Below are positions 8,273-16,772 of a DNA stretch of 64,000 bases, in pieces. The DNA lies in NCBI RefSeq assembly GCF_008312885.1, contig NZ_VSSO01000002.1, positions 171,642-235,641 of the forward strand. The letters are read 5' to 3'. The stretch comes from Lolliginicoccus suaedae. Its GTDB lineage: Bacteria; Actinomycetota; Actinomycetes; Mycobacteriales; Mycobacteriaceae. The first letter of the stretch is position 1, and every line of letters begins with the position of its first letter. The position numbers and the translations under genes were made by a program. The notes beneath the pieces were generated by a model that did no database searches, was not told the DNA's origin, and saw only the letters and a list, made by a program, of their open reading frames with translations.

Positions 8273-9082
8273 TCAGCGGATGCTGCTGGCCGCGTCGACG
8301 ATCACCTCGGCGACCACATCGGGGCGGGAGATATGGATAGCGTGCGCGCCATCGACCTCCGTGACGGTAGAACCGGCCCGCTCGGCCATGACGCGCTGGG
8401 CGCGGGTGGGTACCGCCATGTCCTGGCGGGGGATCACATACCAGCTAGGCACGGATTGCCACGCGGCGTGGGTGGCGGGCTCGAGGTTGGCGGTGAGGGC
8501 GAACGATCGCTGGTTCTCGGCGAGCTCGCGCGCTTGCTGCTCGGGCAGGTCGGCGGCGAATGCCTCGCGGAACCGGTCCGGGTCGATGACGAGATCGATG
8601 TTGGCGCCGAGCAGGTTGGTGTCGTCGGTGACGATGCGGGGCTGCACTACAGGCGGCAGGAGCTTGCCCTCGGGATAGCGGATCGGATCGATGGTGAGCT
8701 GCGCGGGCTCCCCGGCCTGTGGCGCGATGCCCGCCACGTAGACGAGCGCCTCGACGCTGGGATGGGTGGTATTGGTGATGACGACCCCGCCGTAGGAATG
8801 ACCGGCGAGCACGACCGGACCATCAATGGTGTCGAGGGCCGCATTGAGCGCGGCAGTGTCATGCGCCGGGCCGCGCAGGGGATTGTTGACCGCGACCGTG
8901 CGATAGCCGCTGTCTCTCAGCCTATCCTCGACGGCAGACCAGCTCGTCTTGTCGGAGAAGGCTCCGTGGACGAGCACCACAGTCGGTGGTGCCTGCGCAG
9001 CGCTGATGGCGGGGATGCCCGCGAGGGTCGCGATGGCAGCGAGAAGTGCTACCAGGAGGCTCGTGGCGCGGCGTGCGATCAT
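8273..9082 (-). CDS. Secreted alpha/beta hydrolase
   Basis: A 269-residue protein with a signal peptide (MIARRATSLLVALLAAIATLAGIPAISAAQA) and then an alpha/beta-hydrolase core beginning TVVLVHGAFSDKTSW. HG in VLVHGAF is the oxyanion-hole strand-turn; GHSYGG is the nucleophile elbow with the catalytic Ser; the acid and His probably lie in the C-terminal part (EVDGAHAIHISRP). The overall form is that of the EstC/salicylate-esterase-like group of small alpha/beta hydrolases. Substrate is unknown. It is a single-gene unit with its 3' end at the copy-1 repeat. Confidence 0.82.
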   Translation of the reverse strand: MIARRATSLLVALLAAIATLAGIPAISAAQAPPTVVLVHGAFSDKTSWSAVEDRLRDSGYRTVAVNNPLRGPAHDTAALNAALDTIDGPVVLAGHSYGGVVITNTTHPSVEALVYVAGIAPQAGEPAQLTIDPIRYPEGKLLPPVVQPRIVTDDTNLLGANIDLVIDPDRFREAFAADLPEQQARELAENQRSFALTANLEPATHAAWQSVPSWYVIPRQDMAVPTRAQRVMAERAGSTVTEVDGAHAIHISRPDVVAEVIVDAASSIR

Positions 9083-9196
9083 CGGGGTAGCTCCCCATCC
9101 TCGAGAGTTCTGTGACCTGATTCACACTACCGGCGCGTGGCTCGGTGCGCATCCGGCCACTGGGCCGGACCTTGGCGCCTGGCCCAGCCTGGCCCG

Positions 9197-9988
9197 CTAG
9201 TCGAGCGCGGCTCGCTGCGCCGCACGCTCGCTGAGCAGCGCGAACGCCGCCCCGAGGACCAGCCACAACGTCCCCTGCACGAGCAGCGAGGACATCCGGA
9301 AGTCCCACAGCAGGCTCGCGGGGAACTCAGCGCCCACCTCGTCGACGGCGGGCAGCACGATATAGCCAGTGGTCACCACGGCGAGGAAGGCTGCGATCGA
9401 TGCCAGGGCGTGCAACTCGCGCCCGGTCCGCGCTGGAACCCAGGAGCGCGCGAGGATTCCCGCGCCGATGGCAATGAGCCCCACCAGGACGATCCCGCAC
9501 CACAGCAGCGTCCGCTCGGTGATCGTCGCTGGATCACCGACGGCCGGTGGGTTGGCGGGATACTTGAAGAACGGCACTGCTTCGAGCGCGAGCCAGCCGC
9601 ACCCTGCGATCGCGAGCACCAGCGCCGGGCCGCTCAGCGCGACGCGTCGGCGGGAATGGTGGGCGATCACCGCGACGATGGCACCAAGCGCCATTCCGGC
9701 AAGGGTGGTGGCGAGGAACAGGCCGAGCTTCTGCCCGGCACGGCTGACCAGCGCGTCCTCGCCGTGATCGTGGGACGCGCCATCCGTGTGGGCAGCAGCC
9801 TCCTCGATGGCGATGGCCGCATCGATCAGAGGCTCCCCGACGAGGAACGCCACGGCCCCCGCAGCGATCCCGGCGATCACGCCAGCGGCGAGGCCGCGCA
9901 GGACCAGGGTGCCCAGCGATCCCTGCAGGGGGCGCGGAGCTTCGCCAGCGTCCTGGGTGGTCGCGTGGTGGTTCTCGGTCAGTGGCAT
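9197..9988 (-). CDS. cbtA: CbtA family cobalt transporter subunit
   Basis: A 263-residue membrane protein with about five hydrophobic segments (LRGLAAGVIAGIAAGAVAFLV, LFLATTLAGMALGAIVAVI, ALVLAIAGCGWLALEAV, LLWCGIVLVGLIAIGAGIL, ASIAAFLAVVTTGYIVLPAV). A His-rich loop (AAAHTDGASHDHGED) lies after the first helix and the PFFKYPANPPAVGDPATI motif is characteristic of CbtA. CbtA and CbtB are predicted B12-regulated cobalt transporters. ATG 9988 overlaps the end of cbtB by 10 bp, so the two are translationally coupled. Both are controlled by the cobalamin riboswitch upstream of cbtB. Confidence 0.9.
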   Translation of the reverse strand: MPLTENHHATTQDAGEAPRPLQGSLGTLVLRGLAAGVIAGIAAGAVAFLVGEPLIDAAIAIEEAAAHTDGASHDHGEDALVSRAGQKLGLFLATTLAGMALGAIVAVIAHHSRRRVALSGPALVLAIAGCGWLALEAVPFFKYPANPPAVGDPATITERTLLWCGIVLVGLIAIGAGILARSWVPARTGRELHALASIAAFLAVVTTGYIVLPAVDEVGAEFPASLLWDFRMSSLLVQGTLWLVLGAAFALLSERAAQRAALD

Positions 9989-10173
9989 GGCACGCCCATC
10001 AGGTGGCGGCCGTCGTGCATCAGCTCGTGCATGAGCATTCCGGTGCCGGTGAGGGCGCCTTGCTCGAAGGCAACGATGTAGAGCACGAGGGCCGCGCCAG
10101 CCATGATGGCGAGGGCGAGCAGCGCGGCGCGCACCGCATGGGTGCTGGCGCGGGGCGTGGACTGGATGGTCAT
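9979..10173 (-). CDS. cbtB: CbtB-like cobalt transporter subunit
   Basis: A 64-residue protein with one transmembrane helix (AALLALAIMAGAALVLYIVAF) followed by a conserved His-rich C-terminus (MLMHELMHDGRHLMGVPCH). The family's H-x3-H-x2-R-H-type motif is thought to bind cobalt. The ribosome-binding site AGGAGGAA lies 6 nt before ATG 10173. It is the first gene of the cbtBA operon and starts directly downstream of a cobalamin riboswitch. Confidence 0.9.
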   Translation of the reverse strand: MTIQSTPRASTHAVRAALLALAIMAGAALVLYIVAFEQGALTGTGMLMHELMHDGRHLMGVPCH

Positions 10174-10195
10174 GTGTTCCTCCTGGGATCGTCGC

Positions 10196-10330
10196 GTCCC
10201 AATCGCGGATGGTGACCGGCATTGCCGAGGTCTGGGCTTCCCCGCGTGGCCAGCGTGGCTGGCAGCGGGGTCACAGTGGCGCGACCGCCCCGGAGTTCCA
10301 CCGGGTTCCCGGCAATGTCGATAGGTGCAG
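10196..10330 (-). promoter_or_regulatory. Cobalamin (adenosylcobalamin) riboswitch upstream of cbtBA
   Basis: Read on the minus strand from about 10330: GGGAACCCGGTGGAACTCCG, then a GC-rich linker, GCGCCACTGTGACC (the B12-box core GCCACTG), a hairpin with CAGCCACGCTGG, CAGACCTCGGCAATGCCGG, and then the ribosome-binding site of cbtB. The 5' ATTGCCGG (near 10315) is complementary to the closing CGGCAAT, forming the outer stem. These are the standard elements of the cobalamin riboswitch. High B12 is expected to switch off cbtBA. The boundaries are approximate. Confidence 0.9.
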
Positions 10331-10338
10331 CTCGAATA

Positions 10339-12045
10339 CTAGCCGCACACCGCCCCGTAGGATGCCGGGCCCACCAGCTTGGCGTACTTGGCGAGCACGC
10401 CACGCGTGTAGCGCGGGGGCAGCGGCGCCCATCCTTCCTTGCGCTGGGCGAGCTCGGCCTCGTCGACCATCAGGTCGAGGTGCCCGTTGGCGACATCGAG
10501 GCGGATCTGGTCGCCATCCTGGACGAACGCGATCGGTCCGGCATCGACGGACTCGGGGGCGATGTGGCCCACGCAGAGCCCGGTGGTGCCCCCGGAGAAC
10601 CGGCCGTCAGTGATGAGAAGGACATCCTTGCCAAGCCCGGCGCCCTTGATGGCACCGGTGATCGCGAGCATCTCCCGCATGCCGGGCCCGCCCTTGGGGC
10701 CCTCGTAGCGGATCACGACGACATCGCCGGCGGTGATGGTGCCGTCCTCGAGGGCGTCGAGAGCCGCACGCTCGCGCTCGAACACGCGCGCGGTGCCGAT
10801 GAAGACGTCGGTGTCGAAGCCGGCGGACTTGACGACGGCGCCGCCCGGTGCGAGGGAGCCGTGGAGGATGGTGATGCCGCCGGTGGGGTGGATGGGCTTG
10901 CCGATGGCGCGGAGCACCTTGCCATCGGGGTCGGGCGGGCGGATCCCGGCGAGGTTCTCTGCCACGGTCTTGCCGGTGACGGTCAGGCAGTCCCCGTGCA
11001 GCAGGCCCGCGTCGAGCAGGGCCTTCATCACGACAGGCACGCCGCCGATCTTGTCGATGTCGGTCATGACGTACTGGCCGAACGGCTTGACGTCGGCGAG
11101 GTGGGGGACGGTGCGGCCGATGCGCGCGAAGTCATCGAGGGTGAGCTCGACCTGGGCCTCGTTGGCGATGGCGAGCAGGTGCAGCACGGCGTTGGTGGAG
11201 CCGCCGAGCGCCATGACCACGGCGACGGAGTTCTCGAGCGCTTCCTTGGTGAGGATGTCCTTGGTGGTGATGCCGCGGCGCAGCATGTTCACCACGGCCT
11301 CGCCGGACCGGCGGGCGAATCCGTCGCGGCGCCGGTCGGTGGCGGGCGGTGCCGCGCTGCCGGGAAGCGACATGCCCATCGCCTCGGCGGCGCTAGCCAT
11401 GGTGTTGGCGGTGTACATGCCACCGCAGGCGCCCTCGCCGGGGCAGATGGCCCGCTCGATGGCGTCGACGTCCTCGCGGCTCATCAGGCCGCGCGAGCAT
11501 GCGCCGACGGCCTCGAAGGCGTCGATGATCGTGACTTCCTTCTCCGTGCCGTCGGAGAGCTTGACCCAGCCCGGCAGGATCGATCCGGCGTAGAGGAACA
11601 CCGAGGCGAGCTCGAGGCGGGCCGCGGCCATGAGCATTCCGGGCAGCGACTTGTCGCAGCCGGCGAGCAGCACCGAGCCGTCGAGCCGCTCGGCGCTCAT
11701 CACGGTCTCGACGCTATCGGCGATGATCTCGCGGGAGACCAGCGAGAAGTGCATGCCCTCGTGGCCCATGGAGATGCCGTCGGAGACCGAGATCGTGCCG
11801 AACTCCATCGGGTAGCCCCCGGCGGAGTACACCCCATCCTTCGAGGCCTTCGCGAGGCGATCGAGGGAGAGGTTGCACGGGGTGATCTCGTTCCAGGAGG
11901 AGGCCACGCCGATCTGCGGCTTGGTGAAATCGTCGTCGGACATCCCGACGGCGCGGAGCATGCCGCGCGCGGCAGCCCGTTCCAGTCCGTCGGTCACGTC
12001 GCGGCTGCGCGGCTTGATGTCGACCTCGTCGCTGTTCGTCGTCAT
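10339..12045 (-). CDS. ilvD: Dihydroxy-acid dehydratase
   Basis: A 568-residue IlvD/Edd enzyme starting at ATG 12045 ([20 protein letters not shown]). It catalyses the dehydration of 2,3-dihydroxy-isovalerate (and the methylvalerate homologue) to the 2-keto acid in valine, isoleucine and pantothenate synthesis. The Fe-S cluster cysteines lie in [24 protein letters not shown] and [16 protein letters not shown]. The C-terminal [20 protein letters not shown] signature is present. The GTCG-type spacing to its neighbours shows it is not overlapped by cbtB; the riboswitch lies in the 165 bp after its stop. Confidence 0.95.
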   Translation of the reverse strand: MTTNSDEVDIKPRSRDVTDGLERAAARGMLRAVGMSDDDFTKPQIGVASSWNEITPCNLSLDRLAKASKDGVYSAGGYPMEFGTISVSDGISMGHEGMHFSLVSREIIADSVETVMSAERLDGSVLLAGCDKSLPGMLMAAARLELASVFLYAGSILPGWVKLSDGTEKEVTIIDAFEAVGACSRGLMSREDVDAIERAICPGEGACGGMYTANTMASAAEAMGMSLPGSAAPPATDRRRDGFARRSGEAVVNMLRRGITTKDILTKEALENSVAVVMALGGSTNAVLHLLAIANEAQVELTLDDFARIGRTVPHLADVKPFGQYVMTDIDKIGGVPVVMKALLDAGLLHGDCLTVTGKTVAENLAGIRPPDPDGKVLRAIGKPIHPTGGITILHGSLAPGGAVVKSAGFDTDVFIGTARVFERERAALDALEDGTITAGDVVVIRYEGPKGGPGMREMLAITGAIKGAGLGKDVLLITDGRFSGGTTGLCVGHIAPESVDAGPIAFVQDGDQIRLDVANGHLDLMVDEAELAQRKEGWAPLPPRYTRGVLAKYAKLVGPASYGAVCG

Positions 12046-12174
12046 CGGTACTCCTCGGCGGTGCTCGTGCGGGGTCACTATTCGTTGCCCATTGTTCTCC
12101 CCGGCCCTGTGGCGCATGCAACAGGGGTCTGCTGCAGCGCATCCGGGGCCGGGGGACAGGGGCGGGCCCGTCGG

Positions 12175-12939
12175 CTAGCGGGGGGCCATGCGCAGCGCGC
12201 CATCCATGCGGATGGTCTCGCCGTTGAGGTAGTCATGCTCGACGATCATTCGCGCGAGCTGGGCGAACTCCGCGGGCTGGGCGAGCCGCTTGGGGAAGGG
12301 CACGCCCTCGCTGAGGCCGAGCCGGTACTCCTCGGTGACCCCGGCGAGCATGGGGGTATCGACGATGCCTGGGGCGATGGTGTTGACCCGGATGCCGAAC
12401 TGGGCGAGGTCGCGCGCGGCAGGCACGGTCATGCCATGCACGCCGCCCTTCGAGGCGCTGTAGGCGATCTGGCCGATCTGTCCCTCGAACGCCGCGACCG
12501 ACGCGGTGTTGATGATGACGCCGCGCTGGCCATGCTCGTCGACCGGCTCGGTCTTCGCGATCGCCTCGGCCGCGAGCCGCATCACGTTGAACGTGCCGAG
12601 CAGGTTCACGGTGATCACTGTGCGGAACAGCTCGAGATCGTGCGGTCCGTGCTTGGAGAGGATTCGTCCGGCCCAGCCGACACCGGCGCAGTTGACGGCG
12701 ATGCGCAGCGGCTCGCTGCCCGCCTCGACCTGCTCGATCGCTGCCTTTACCTCGGTATCGCTGGTGACGTCGGTCGCGATGAGCGTGATGCCGGCGGGGG
12801 CCGCGCCGGCCCGCTCGATCGACGTGGCGAGATCGAGGCCGTAGACCGTGGCGCCGGCTTCGACGAGGGCGGCGGCGGTGGCGGCACCGAGGCCTGATGC
12901 CGCGCCAGTGACGATGGCGGCGCTTCCGGAGATGTTCAC
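12175..12939 (-). CDS. SDR oxidoreductase, type-2 3-hydroxyacyl-CoA dehydrogenase-like
   Basis: A 254-residue short-chain dehydrogenase from GTG 12939, with AAGGAC as ribosome-binding site; an upstream in-frame ATG at 12984 lacks one. The glycine-rich motif TGAASGLGAAT, NNAG-equivalent NCAGVGWAG, catalytic Ser (NTASVAAFEG) and YSASKGG (Tyr/Lys) are all present. The insertion TEPVDEHGQRGVIINTASVAAFEGQ is typical of HSD17B10-like / 3-hydroxyacyl-CoA dehydrogenase type 2 members, which act in branched-chain acyl-CoA and beta-oxidation. The exact substrate is inferred. Confidence 0.85.
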   Translation of the reverse strand: MNISGSAAIVTGAASGLGAATAAALVEAGATVYGLDLATSIERAGAAPAGITLIATDVTSDTEVKAAIEQVEAGSEPLRIAVNCAGVGWAGRILSKHGPHDLELFRTVITVNLLGTFNVMRLAAEAIAKTEPVDEHGQRGVIINTASVAAFEGQIGQIAYSASKGGVHGMTVPAARDLAQFGIRVNTIAPGIVDTPMLAGVTEEYRLGLSEGVPFPKRLAQPAEFAQLARMIVEHDYLNGETIRMDGALRMAPR

Positions 12940-13018
12940 GGGGGAGTCCTTCCTGGCAGGGGAGCAGGCACGAATGCGTGACACGTTGTCTCTGCAAGAG
13001 CGTAGCGCGCGGTCGCTC

Positions 13019-13543
13019 CTAGGACGCGAGCAGCATCGCGAGCACGGCGGTGTCGGGGTCCTCGTTGGGGTCCACGCCGATCTTGTTGATCATGCTCGTC
13101 ACGGTTCCCTCCATGTCGGCCTCGACCCATGACGCGCGGTGGTCGAGGCCGAGATCCGGGATCCCGGGCAGGAGCAAGCATCCGGAGGCGGCGGCGGCGC
13201 ACTCCGGCAACGTCGGGCGGGTCTCGGAGGGCGGATGCAGCAGGAGCAGGGCCGGGGGCTGCTCGCCCGCGAAGGCGCCGGGGCGCACGGCATGCTTGCC
13301 GAGCACCGGGCCCACCGCGATCAGCAGTCCCACGGCGTTGGGGACCAGGCTCTCCGGGCGGTCCTCCCGGGCACCGAATACCATGGTCGTGGGCAGCAGC
13401 CCGGGCAGTGATGCGATGCGCACGGCGTGGATGAGCAACTGGGACCATTCCTTGGTGCTCTCGGGCCAGCGGCCACTGAGCAGGAATCCGCGCAGCGTGC
13501 CATTCTGCTCGAACGGAGACATCTCGACCGATCCTGGGAACAC
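13019..13543 (-). CDS. Conserved hypothetical protein of unknown function
   Basis: A 174-residue protein starting at GTG 13543, chosen because a perfect AGGAGGT lies 6 nt upstream; ATG 13522 is in frame. The sequence begins MFPGSVEMSPFEQNGTLRGF and contains a hydrophobic region (PNAVGLLIAVGPVLGKHAV), LLLLHPPSE and a C-terminal MINKIGVDPNEDPDTAVLAM. I recognise no domain, signal peptide or clear membrane helix. Third-position GC and the strong ribosome-binding site support it as a real gene. It is divergent from mgtE. Confidence 0.6.
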   Translation of the reverse strand: MFPGSVEMSPFEQNGTLRGFLLSGRWPESTKEWSQLLIHAVRIASLPGLLPTTMVFGAREDRPESLVPNAVGLLIAVGPVLGKHAVRPGAFAGEQPPALLLLHPPSETRPTLPECAAAASGCLLLPGIPDLGLDHRASWVEADMEGTVTSMINKIGVDPNEDPDTAVLAMLLAS

Positions 13544-13792
13544 GGCTCCACCTCCTGCCTGAGCCAGCAGCGCGGAACCGTGGTTGGCGCGCGCCCTGTG
13601 CTAGGACTATGAGCAATTATCCCGCTGGCACACAAGATTGGTCGAGTGCCAGTGAGTTCGTCCGAGTTCGTCGCTCGTACATGCGATGGACATGTGCTGG
13701 TGCCACAGTGTGGATAATTGTCCAGGGCGCAGGAACCTTGGACACAGGACCCGGAAGCCATCCAGTCCTGGAACCGTGGAGAGGGGAGCCGA
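13544..13792. other. Divergent promoter region between hypothetical gene and mgtE
   Basis: It contains a perfect DnaA box TGTGGATAA (13709-13717), a near-palindrome TGGATAATTGTCCA (13711-13724) and an ACATG/CATGT inverted repeat just before it. I looked for an Mg-sensing M-box leader before mgtE and did not recognise one. Which element, if any, controls mgtE is unknown. Confidence 0.4.
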
Positions 13793-15160
13793 GTGATCGC
13801 TGAGGATCTCGACACGGCCATCAACGAGTGGCCTGATCGGCTGCGCGAGGGCCAGCTCGCTACGGTGGGGCGCGAGGCGTCCGAGCTGCCGCTGCCGGAT
13901 CTCGTGTGGGTGCTCGAGCGGCTGCGCGAGGGCGATAGGGCGATCGTCTTCCGCCTGCTGCCCAAGGGTCTCGCGCACGAGGCGTTCGAGCGGTTCGACG
14001 AGGGCCTGCGCGCCGAGCTGTTCACCAGCCTCCGCGATGACCAGGTGATCACGTTGTTCGGGGATCTCGATCCCGATGATCGCGTGCACCTGATGGATGA
14101 GCTGCCGGCGAATGTCGCGCGGAAGCTGCTGCAGGGATTGTCCAAGCATGAGCGCGAGCTGACCGCGCCGATCCTCGGCTATGACCGCGGCTCGATCGGC
14201 CGCTGGATGAGCACCGAGTACGTGCGCGTCCTCGATACGCAGACCGTGCTCGAGGCGCTCACGCAGATCCGCCATCGCGGGCGCGACGCAGAGACCATCT
14301 ACACGGTCCCGGTGACGGACTCGTCGAAGCAGCTCGTGGGCGTGGTGAGCCTGCGCGAGCTGATGCTCGCCGACTCGGGCCGTCCCGTGGGGCAGCTCAT
14401 GAACGAGCCGATCAGCGTGGCGGCATCCGAGGATGCCGAGACCGCGGCGCGGCGCTGCCTGGATGCGCAGGTCCTTGCCCTGCCTGTGGTCGACAAGGAG
14501 GACCGCATCGTCGGCATCCTCACCGTGGACGATGCGGTGCGCATCACCTCGCAGGCGGAGGAGGAGGACGCGGCGCGCGCGGGCGCGGCGGAACCGCTCG
14601 GGCGCCCCTACTTGTCGACGCCGGTCCGGACGCTCGTGCGCTCACGGGTGGTGTGGCTGCTGCTGCTCGCGGTCTCGGCGGTGGCGACGGTGGGGGTCCT
14701 GGATCATTTCGAGGGCGATCTGTCCCAGGCGGTCACCCTGGCGGTGTTCATCCCGCTCATCATTGGCACCGGCGGCAATACCGGCTCGCAGGCAGCGGTG
14801 ACGATCACGCGCGCCGTGGCGGTGGGCGATGTGCGGCCCCGCGATGTGGGCATCGTGCTGCTGCGCGAGATCCGCACCGGGGCAGCTCTCGGTGCGCTGC
14901 TGGGCTCGCTCGCGTTCGTGGCGATCGCCCTGGTGGCGGTGTTCATCGAGGGGTACAGCCTCGATATCGGGCTGGTGGTGGCGTTGTCGATGCTGGCGAT
15001 CTGCACGCTCGCGGCCTCGGTGGGCGGGGTGATCCCGCTGTTCGCCAAGGCGGTGAAGATCGACCCGGCGGTGATGTCGACGCCGTTCATCTCGACATTC
15101 GTCGATGCGACGGGGCTGATCCTGTACTTCGTGATCGCGAAGACGGTGCTGGGGCTCTAG
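13793..15160 (+). CDS. mgtE: Magnesium transporter MgtE
   Basis: A 455-residue MgtE, the usual length, from GTG 13793 with GAGGGGA upstream. The N-terminal superhelical MgtE_N domain (about 1-125; LFTSLRDDQVITLFGDLDPDDR) is followed by two CBS domains (about 135-260; GRWMSTEYVRVL, VPVTDSSKQLVGVVSLREL, LPVVDKEDRIVGILTVDDA) and five transmembrane helices. The pore motif IPLIIGTGGNTGSQAA carries the conserved Asn and Gly of the MgtE selectivity filter. It imports Mg2+ and is gated by cytosolic Mg2+ through the N and CBS domains. It ends at a bidirectional terminator. Confidence 0.94.
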   Translation: MIAEDLDTAINEWPDRLREGQLATVGREASELPLPDLVWVLERLREGDRAIVFRLLPKGLAHEAFERFDEGLRAELFTSLRDDQVITLFGDLDPDDRVHLMDELPANVARKLLQGLSKHERELTAPILGYDRGSIGRWMSTEYVRVLDTQTVLEALTQIRHRGRDAETIYTVPVTDSSKQLVGVVSLRELMLADSGRPVGQLMNEPISVAASEDAETAARRCLDAQVLALPVVDKEDRIVGILTVDDAVRITSQAEEEDAARAGAAEPLGRPYLSTPVRTLVRSRVVWLLLLAVSAVATVGVLDHFEGDLSQAVTLAVFIPLIIGTGGNTGSQAAVTITRAVAVGDVRPRDVGIVLLREIRTGAALGALLGSLAFVAIALVAVFIEGYSLDIGLVVALSMLAICTLAASVGGVIPLFAKAVKIDPAVMSTPFISTFVDATGLILYFVIAKTVLGL

Positions 15161-15191
15161 CCCGCCACCACTGACGCCGTTGTGAACGCGC

Positions 15192-15229
15192 GAGCGGCCC
15201 CGGGATCCGCGAGGTTCCCGGGGCCGCTC
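15192..15229. terminator. Bidirectional terminator between mgtE and sodA
   Basis: GAGCGGCCCCGGGA (15192-15205) pairs perfectly with 15216-15229 around a 10-nt loop. The hairpin lies between the convergent 3' ends of mgtE and sodA. Confidence 0.8.
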
Positions 15230-15243
15230 AGCGGTGGATCAGA

Positions 15244-15870
15244 TCAGGAGACGATCAGTCCGCTGGTCTGGGTGCGCGCGCGATCGAAGCGCGCAGCCAC
15301 GTCATCCCAGTTGACGACGTTCCAGAAGGCGTTGACGTAATCGCCCTTGACGTTCTTGTACTGCAGGTAGAAGGCGTGCTCCCACATGTCGAGCATGAGC
15401 AGCGGGGTGAGCCCGATCGGGATGTTGCCCTGCTGGTCATAGAGCTGCACGATCACCGGGCGCGCGCCGATCGAGTCCCACGCGAGGATGGACCAGCCGG
15501 AGCCCTGGATGGCGTTGGCGTTGGCGTTGAAGTGCGCGCGGAACTTGTCGAACGAGCCGAAGTGCTCATCGATGGAGGCGGCGAGCTCACCGGTGGGCTT
15601 GTCGCCACCGTTGGGGGAGAGGTTGTTCCAGAACACCGAGTGGTTGGTGTGGCCTCCGAGGTGGAACGCGAGGTTCTTCTCGTGAAGGTTGACCACGGCG
15701 GCGATGGTGTCGTTCTCGCGAGCCTCGGCGAGCTTATCGAGCGCGGTGTTGGCACCGGTCACGTACGCCTGGTGGTGCTTGGAGTGGTGGAGCTCCATGA
15801 TCTGGCCCGAGATATGGGGCTCGAGAGCGGAGTAATCGTAGGGCAGATCGGGAAGCGTATATACAGCCAC
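15244..15870 (-). CDS. sodA: Superoxide dismutase (Fe/Mn family)
   Basis: A 208-residue SodA, one residue longer than M. tuberculosis SodA. GTG 15870 is chosen because AAAGG lies 6 nt upstream and the mature start [13 protein letters not shown] aligns with the family; ATG 15876 would place the ribosome-binding site too close. Metal ligands: His in HHSKHH, His in [10 protein letters not shown], and Asp and His in [11 protein letters not shown]. The [11 protein letters not shown] block is conserved. It dismutates superoxide; in mycobacteria the orthologue is abundant and exported without a signal peptide. It is divergent from msrA, another oxidative-stress gene. Confidence 0.94.
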   Translation of the reverse strand: MAVYTLPDLPYDYSALEPHISGQIMELHHSKHHQAYVTGANTALDKLAEARENDTIAAVVNLHEKNLAFHLGGHTNHSVFWNNLSPNGGDKPTGELAASIDEHFGSFDKFRAHFNANANAIQGSGWSILAWDSIGARPVIVQLYDQQGNIPIGLTPLLMLDMWEHAFYLQYKNVKGDYVNAFWNVVNWDDVAARFDRARTQTSGLIVS

Positions 15871-15985
15871 GAGCATCCTTTCCTGAGCGGGCGCGGGGGT
15901 GCCTGTGAGTGATCCCGGCCCGGCTGCGGATTTTGTTCTCACTACGGCTCCAACTCTTGTTCATCGGGACGCTTTGTGCAACAGC

Positions 15986-16032
15986 TTCGCGCTCGGCGAA
16001 TTCTGCTGAATCGATTTTCGCCCTGGCGAAAA
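15986..16032. promoter_or_regulatory. Two TTCGC-N4/5-GCGAA inverted repeats between sodA and msrA
   Basis: TTCGC-GCTCG-GCGAA lies at 15986-16000 and TTTTCGCC-CT-GGCGAAAA (8-bp arms) at 16015-16032, in the divergent intergenic region of two oxidative-stress genes. They look like a pair of dimer-binding operators. The regulator is not known. Confidence 0.45.
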
Positions 16033-16106
16033 AATAGTTCAATACAGCCAAATCCCGGGATCCTTCAGGGATGCCAGGAACCTGGCGGGCGCGTAGCATT
16101 TCCACC

Positions 16107-16769
16107 ATGACATGGTTCGACGAGCTTACTGGCCGACGCAGGACCACCATGATCACGCCCGACCAGGCCTTGCCCGGTCGCGATGCCCCAGTCAGGATCT
16201 CCGGGATCCACGCGGTCAACCAGCACCGGATGACGCCGCCATTTCCCGCCGGCATGGACACCCTGGTGGTCGCGGAGGGCTGCTTCTGGGGCGCCGAGCG
16301 CGGCTTCTGGCGAGCTCCCGGCGTGTACTCCACGGCGGTCGGCTACGCGGGCGGATACACCCACAACCCCACCTACGAGGAAGTATGCACGGGGATGACC
16401 GGGCATACCGAGGCAGTGCTCGTGGTCTTCGACCCCGCGGTGGTGAGCCTCGAGGATCTGCTCGCCCGGTTCTGGGAGTCCCATGACCCCACGCAGGGAA
16501 TGCGCCAGGGCAACGATGTCGGCACGCAGTACCGCTCGGCCATCTATACGGTCGGCGAGCACCAGCATGACGCTGCCACTGCTTCCGCGAGCCGGTACCA
16601 GAAGGCCCTCGACGCGGCGGGGCATGGCACGATCACCACCGAGATCGCCCCGCTCGGCACTTTCTACTACGCCGAGGAGTACCACCAGCAATACCTGCAC
16701 AAGAACCCGAACGGCTACTGCGGCCTGGGAGGGACGGGCGTGAGCTGCCCGGTCGGCCTGGGCGCGTGA
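16107..16769 (+). CDS. msrA: Peptide-methionine (S)-S-oxide reductase
   Basis: A 220-residue MsrA with the catalytic Cys59 in the [11 protein letters not shown] motif, the substrate-site [18 protein letters not shown] block and [14 protein letters not shown] near the end. Two C-terminal cysteines ([13 protein letters not shown]) can act as recycling residues. The N-terminal extension MTWFDEL...[14 protein letters not shown] resembles the corynebacterial form, which supports ATG 16107 over the internal ATG 16149. It repairs Met-S-sulfoxide in proteins using thioredoxin. It is divergent from sodA. Confidence 0.92.
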   Translation: MTWFDELTGRRRTTMITPDQALPGRDAPVRISGIHAVNQHRMTPPFPAGMDTLVVAEGCFWGAERGFWRAPGVYSTAVGYAGGYTHNPTYEEVCTGMTGHTEAVLVVFDPAVVSLEDLLARFWESHDPTQGMRQGNDVGTQYRSAIYTVGEHQHDAATASASRYQKALDAAGHGTITTEIAPLGTFYYAEEYHQQYLHKNPNGYCGLGGTGVSCPVGLGA

Positions 16770-16772
16770 GCC

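Noticed and set aside
10222..12897. A plus-strand open frame of about 890 codons
   Set aside because: It is antisense to ilvD and the SDR gene. GC-rich codon bias leaves long open frames on the opposite strand; the protein is low-complexity and has no recognisable domain.
13544..13792. Magnesium-sensing M-box leader before mgtE
   Set aside because: I did not find the conserved M-box core or its stems in this region.
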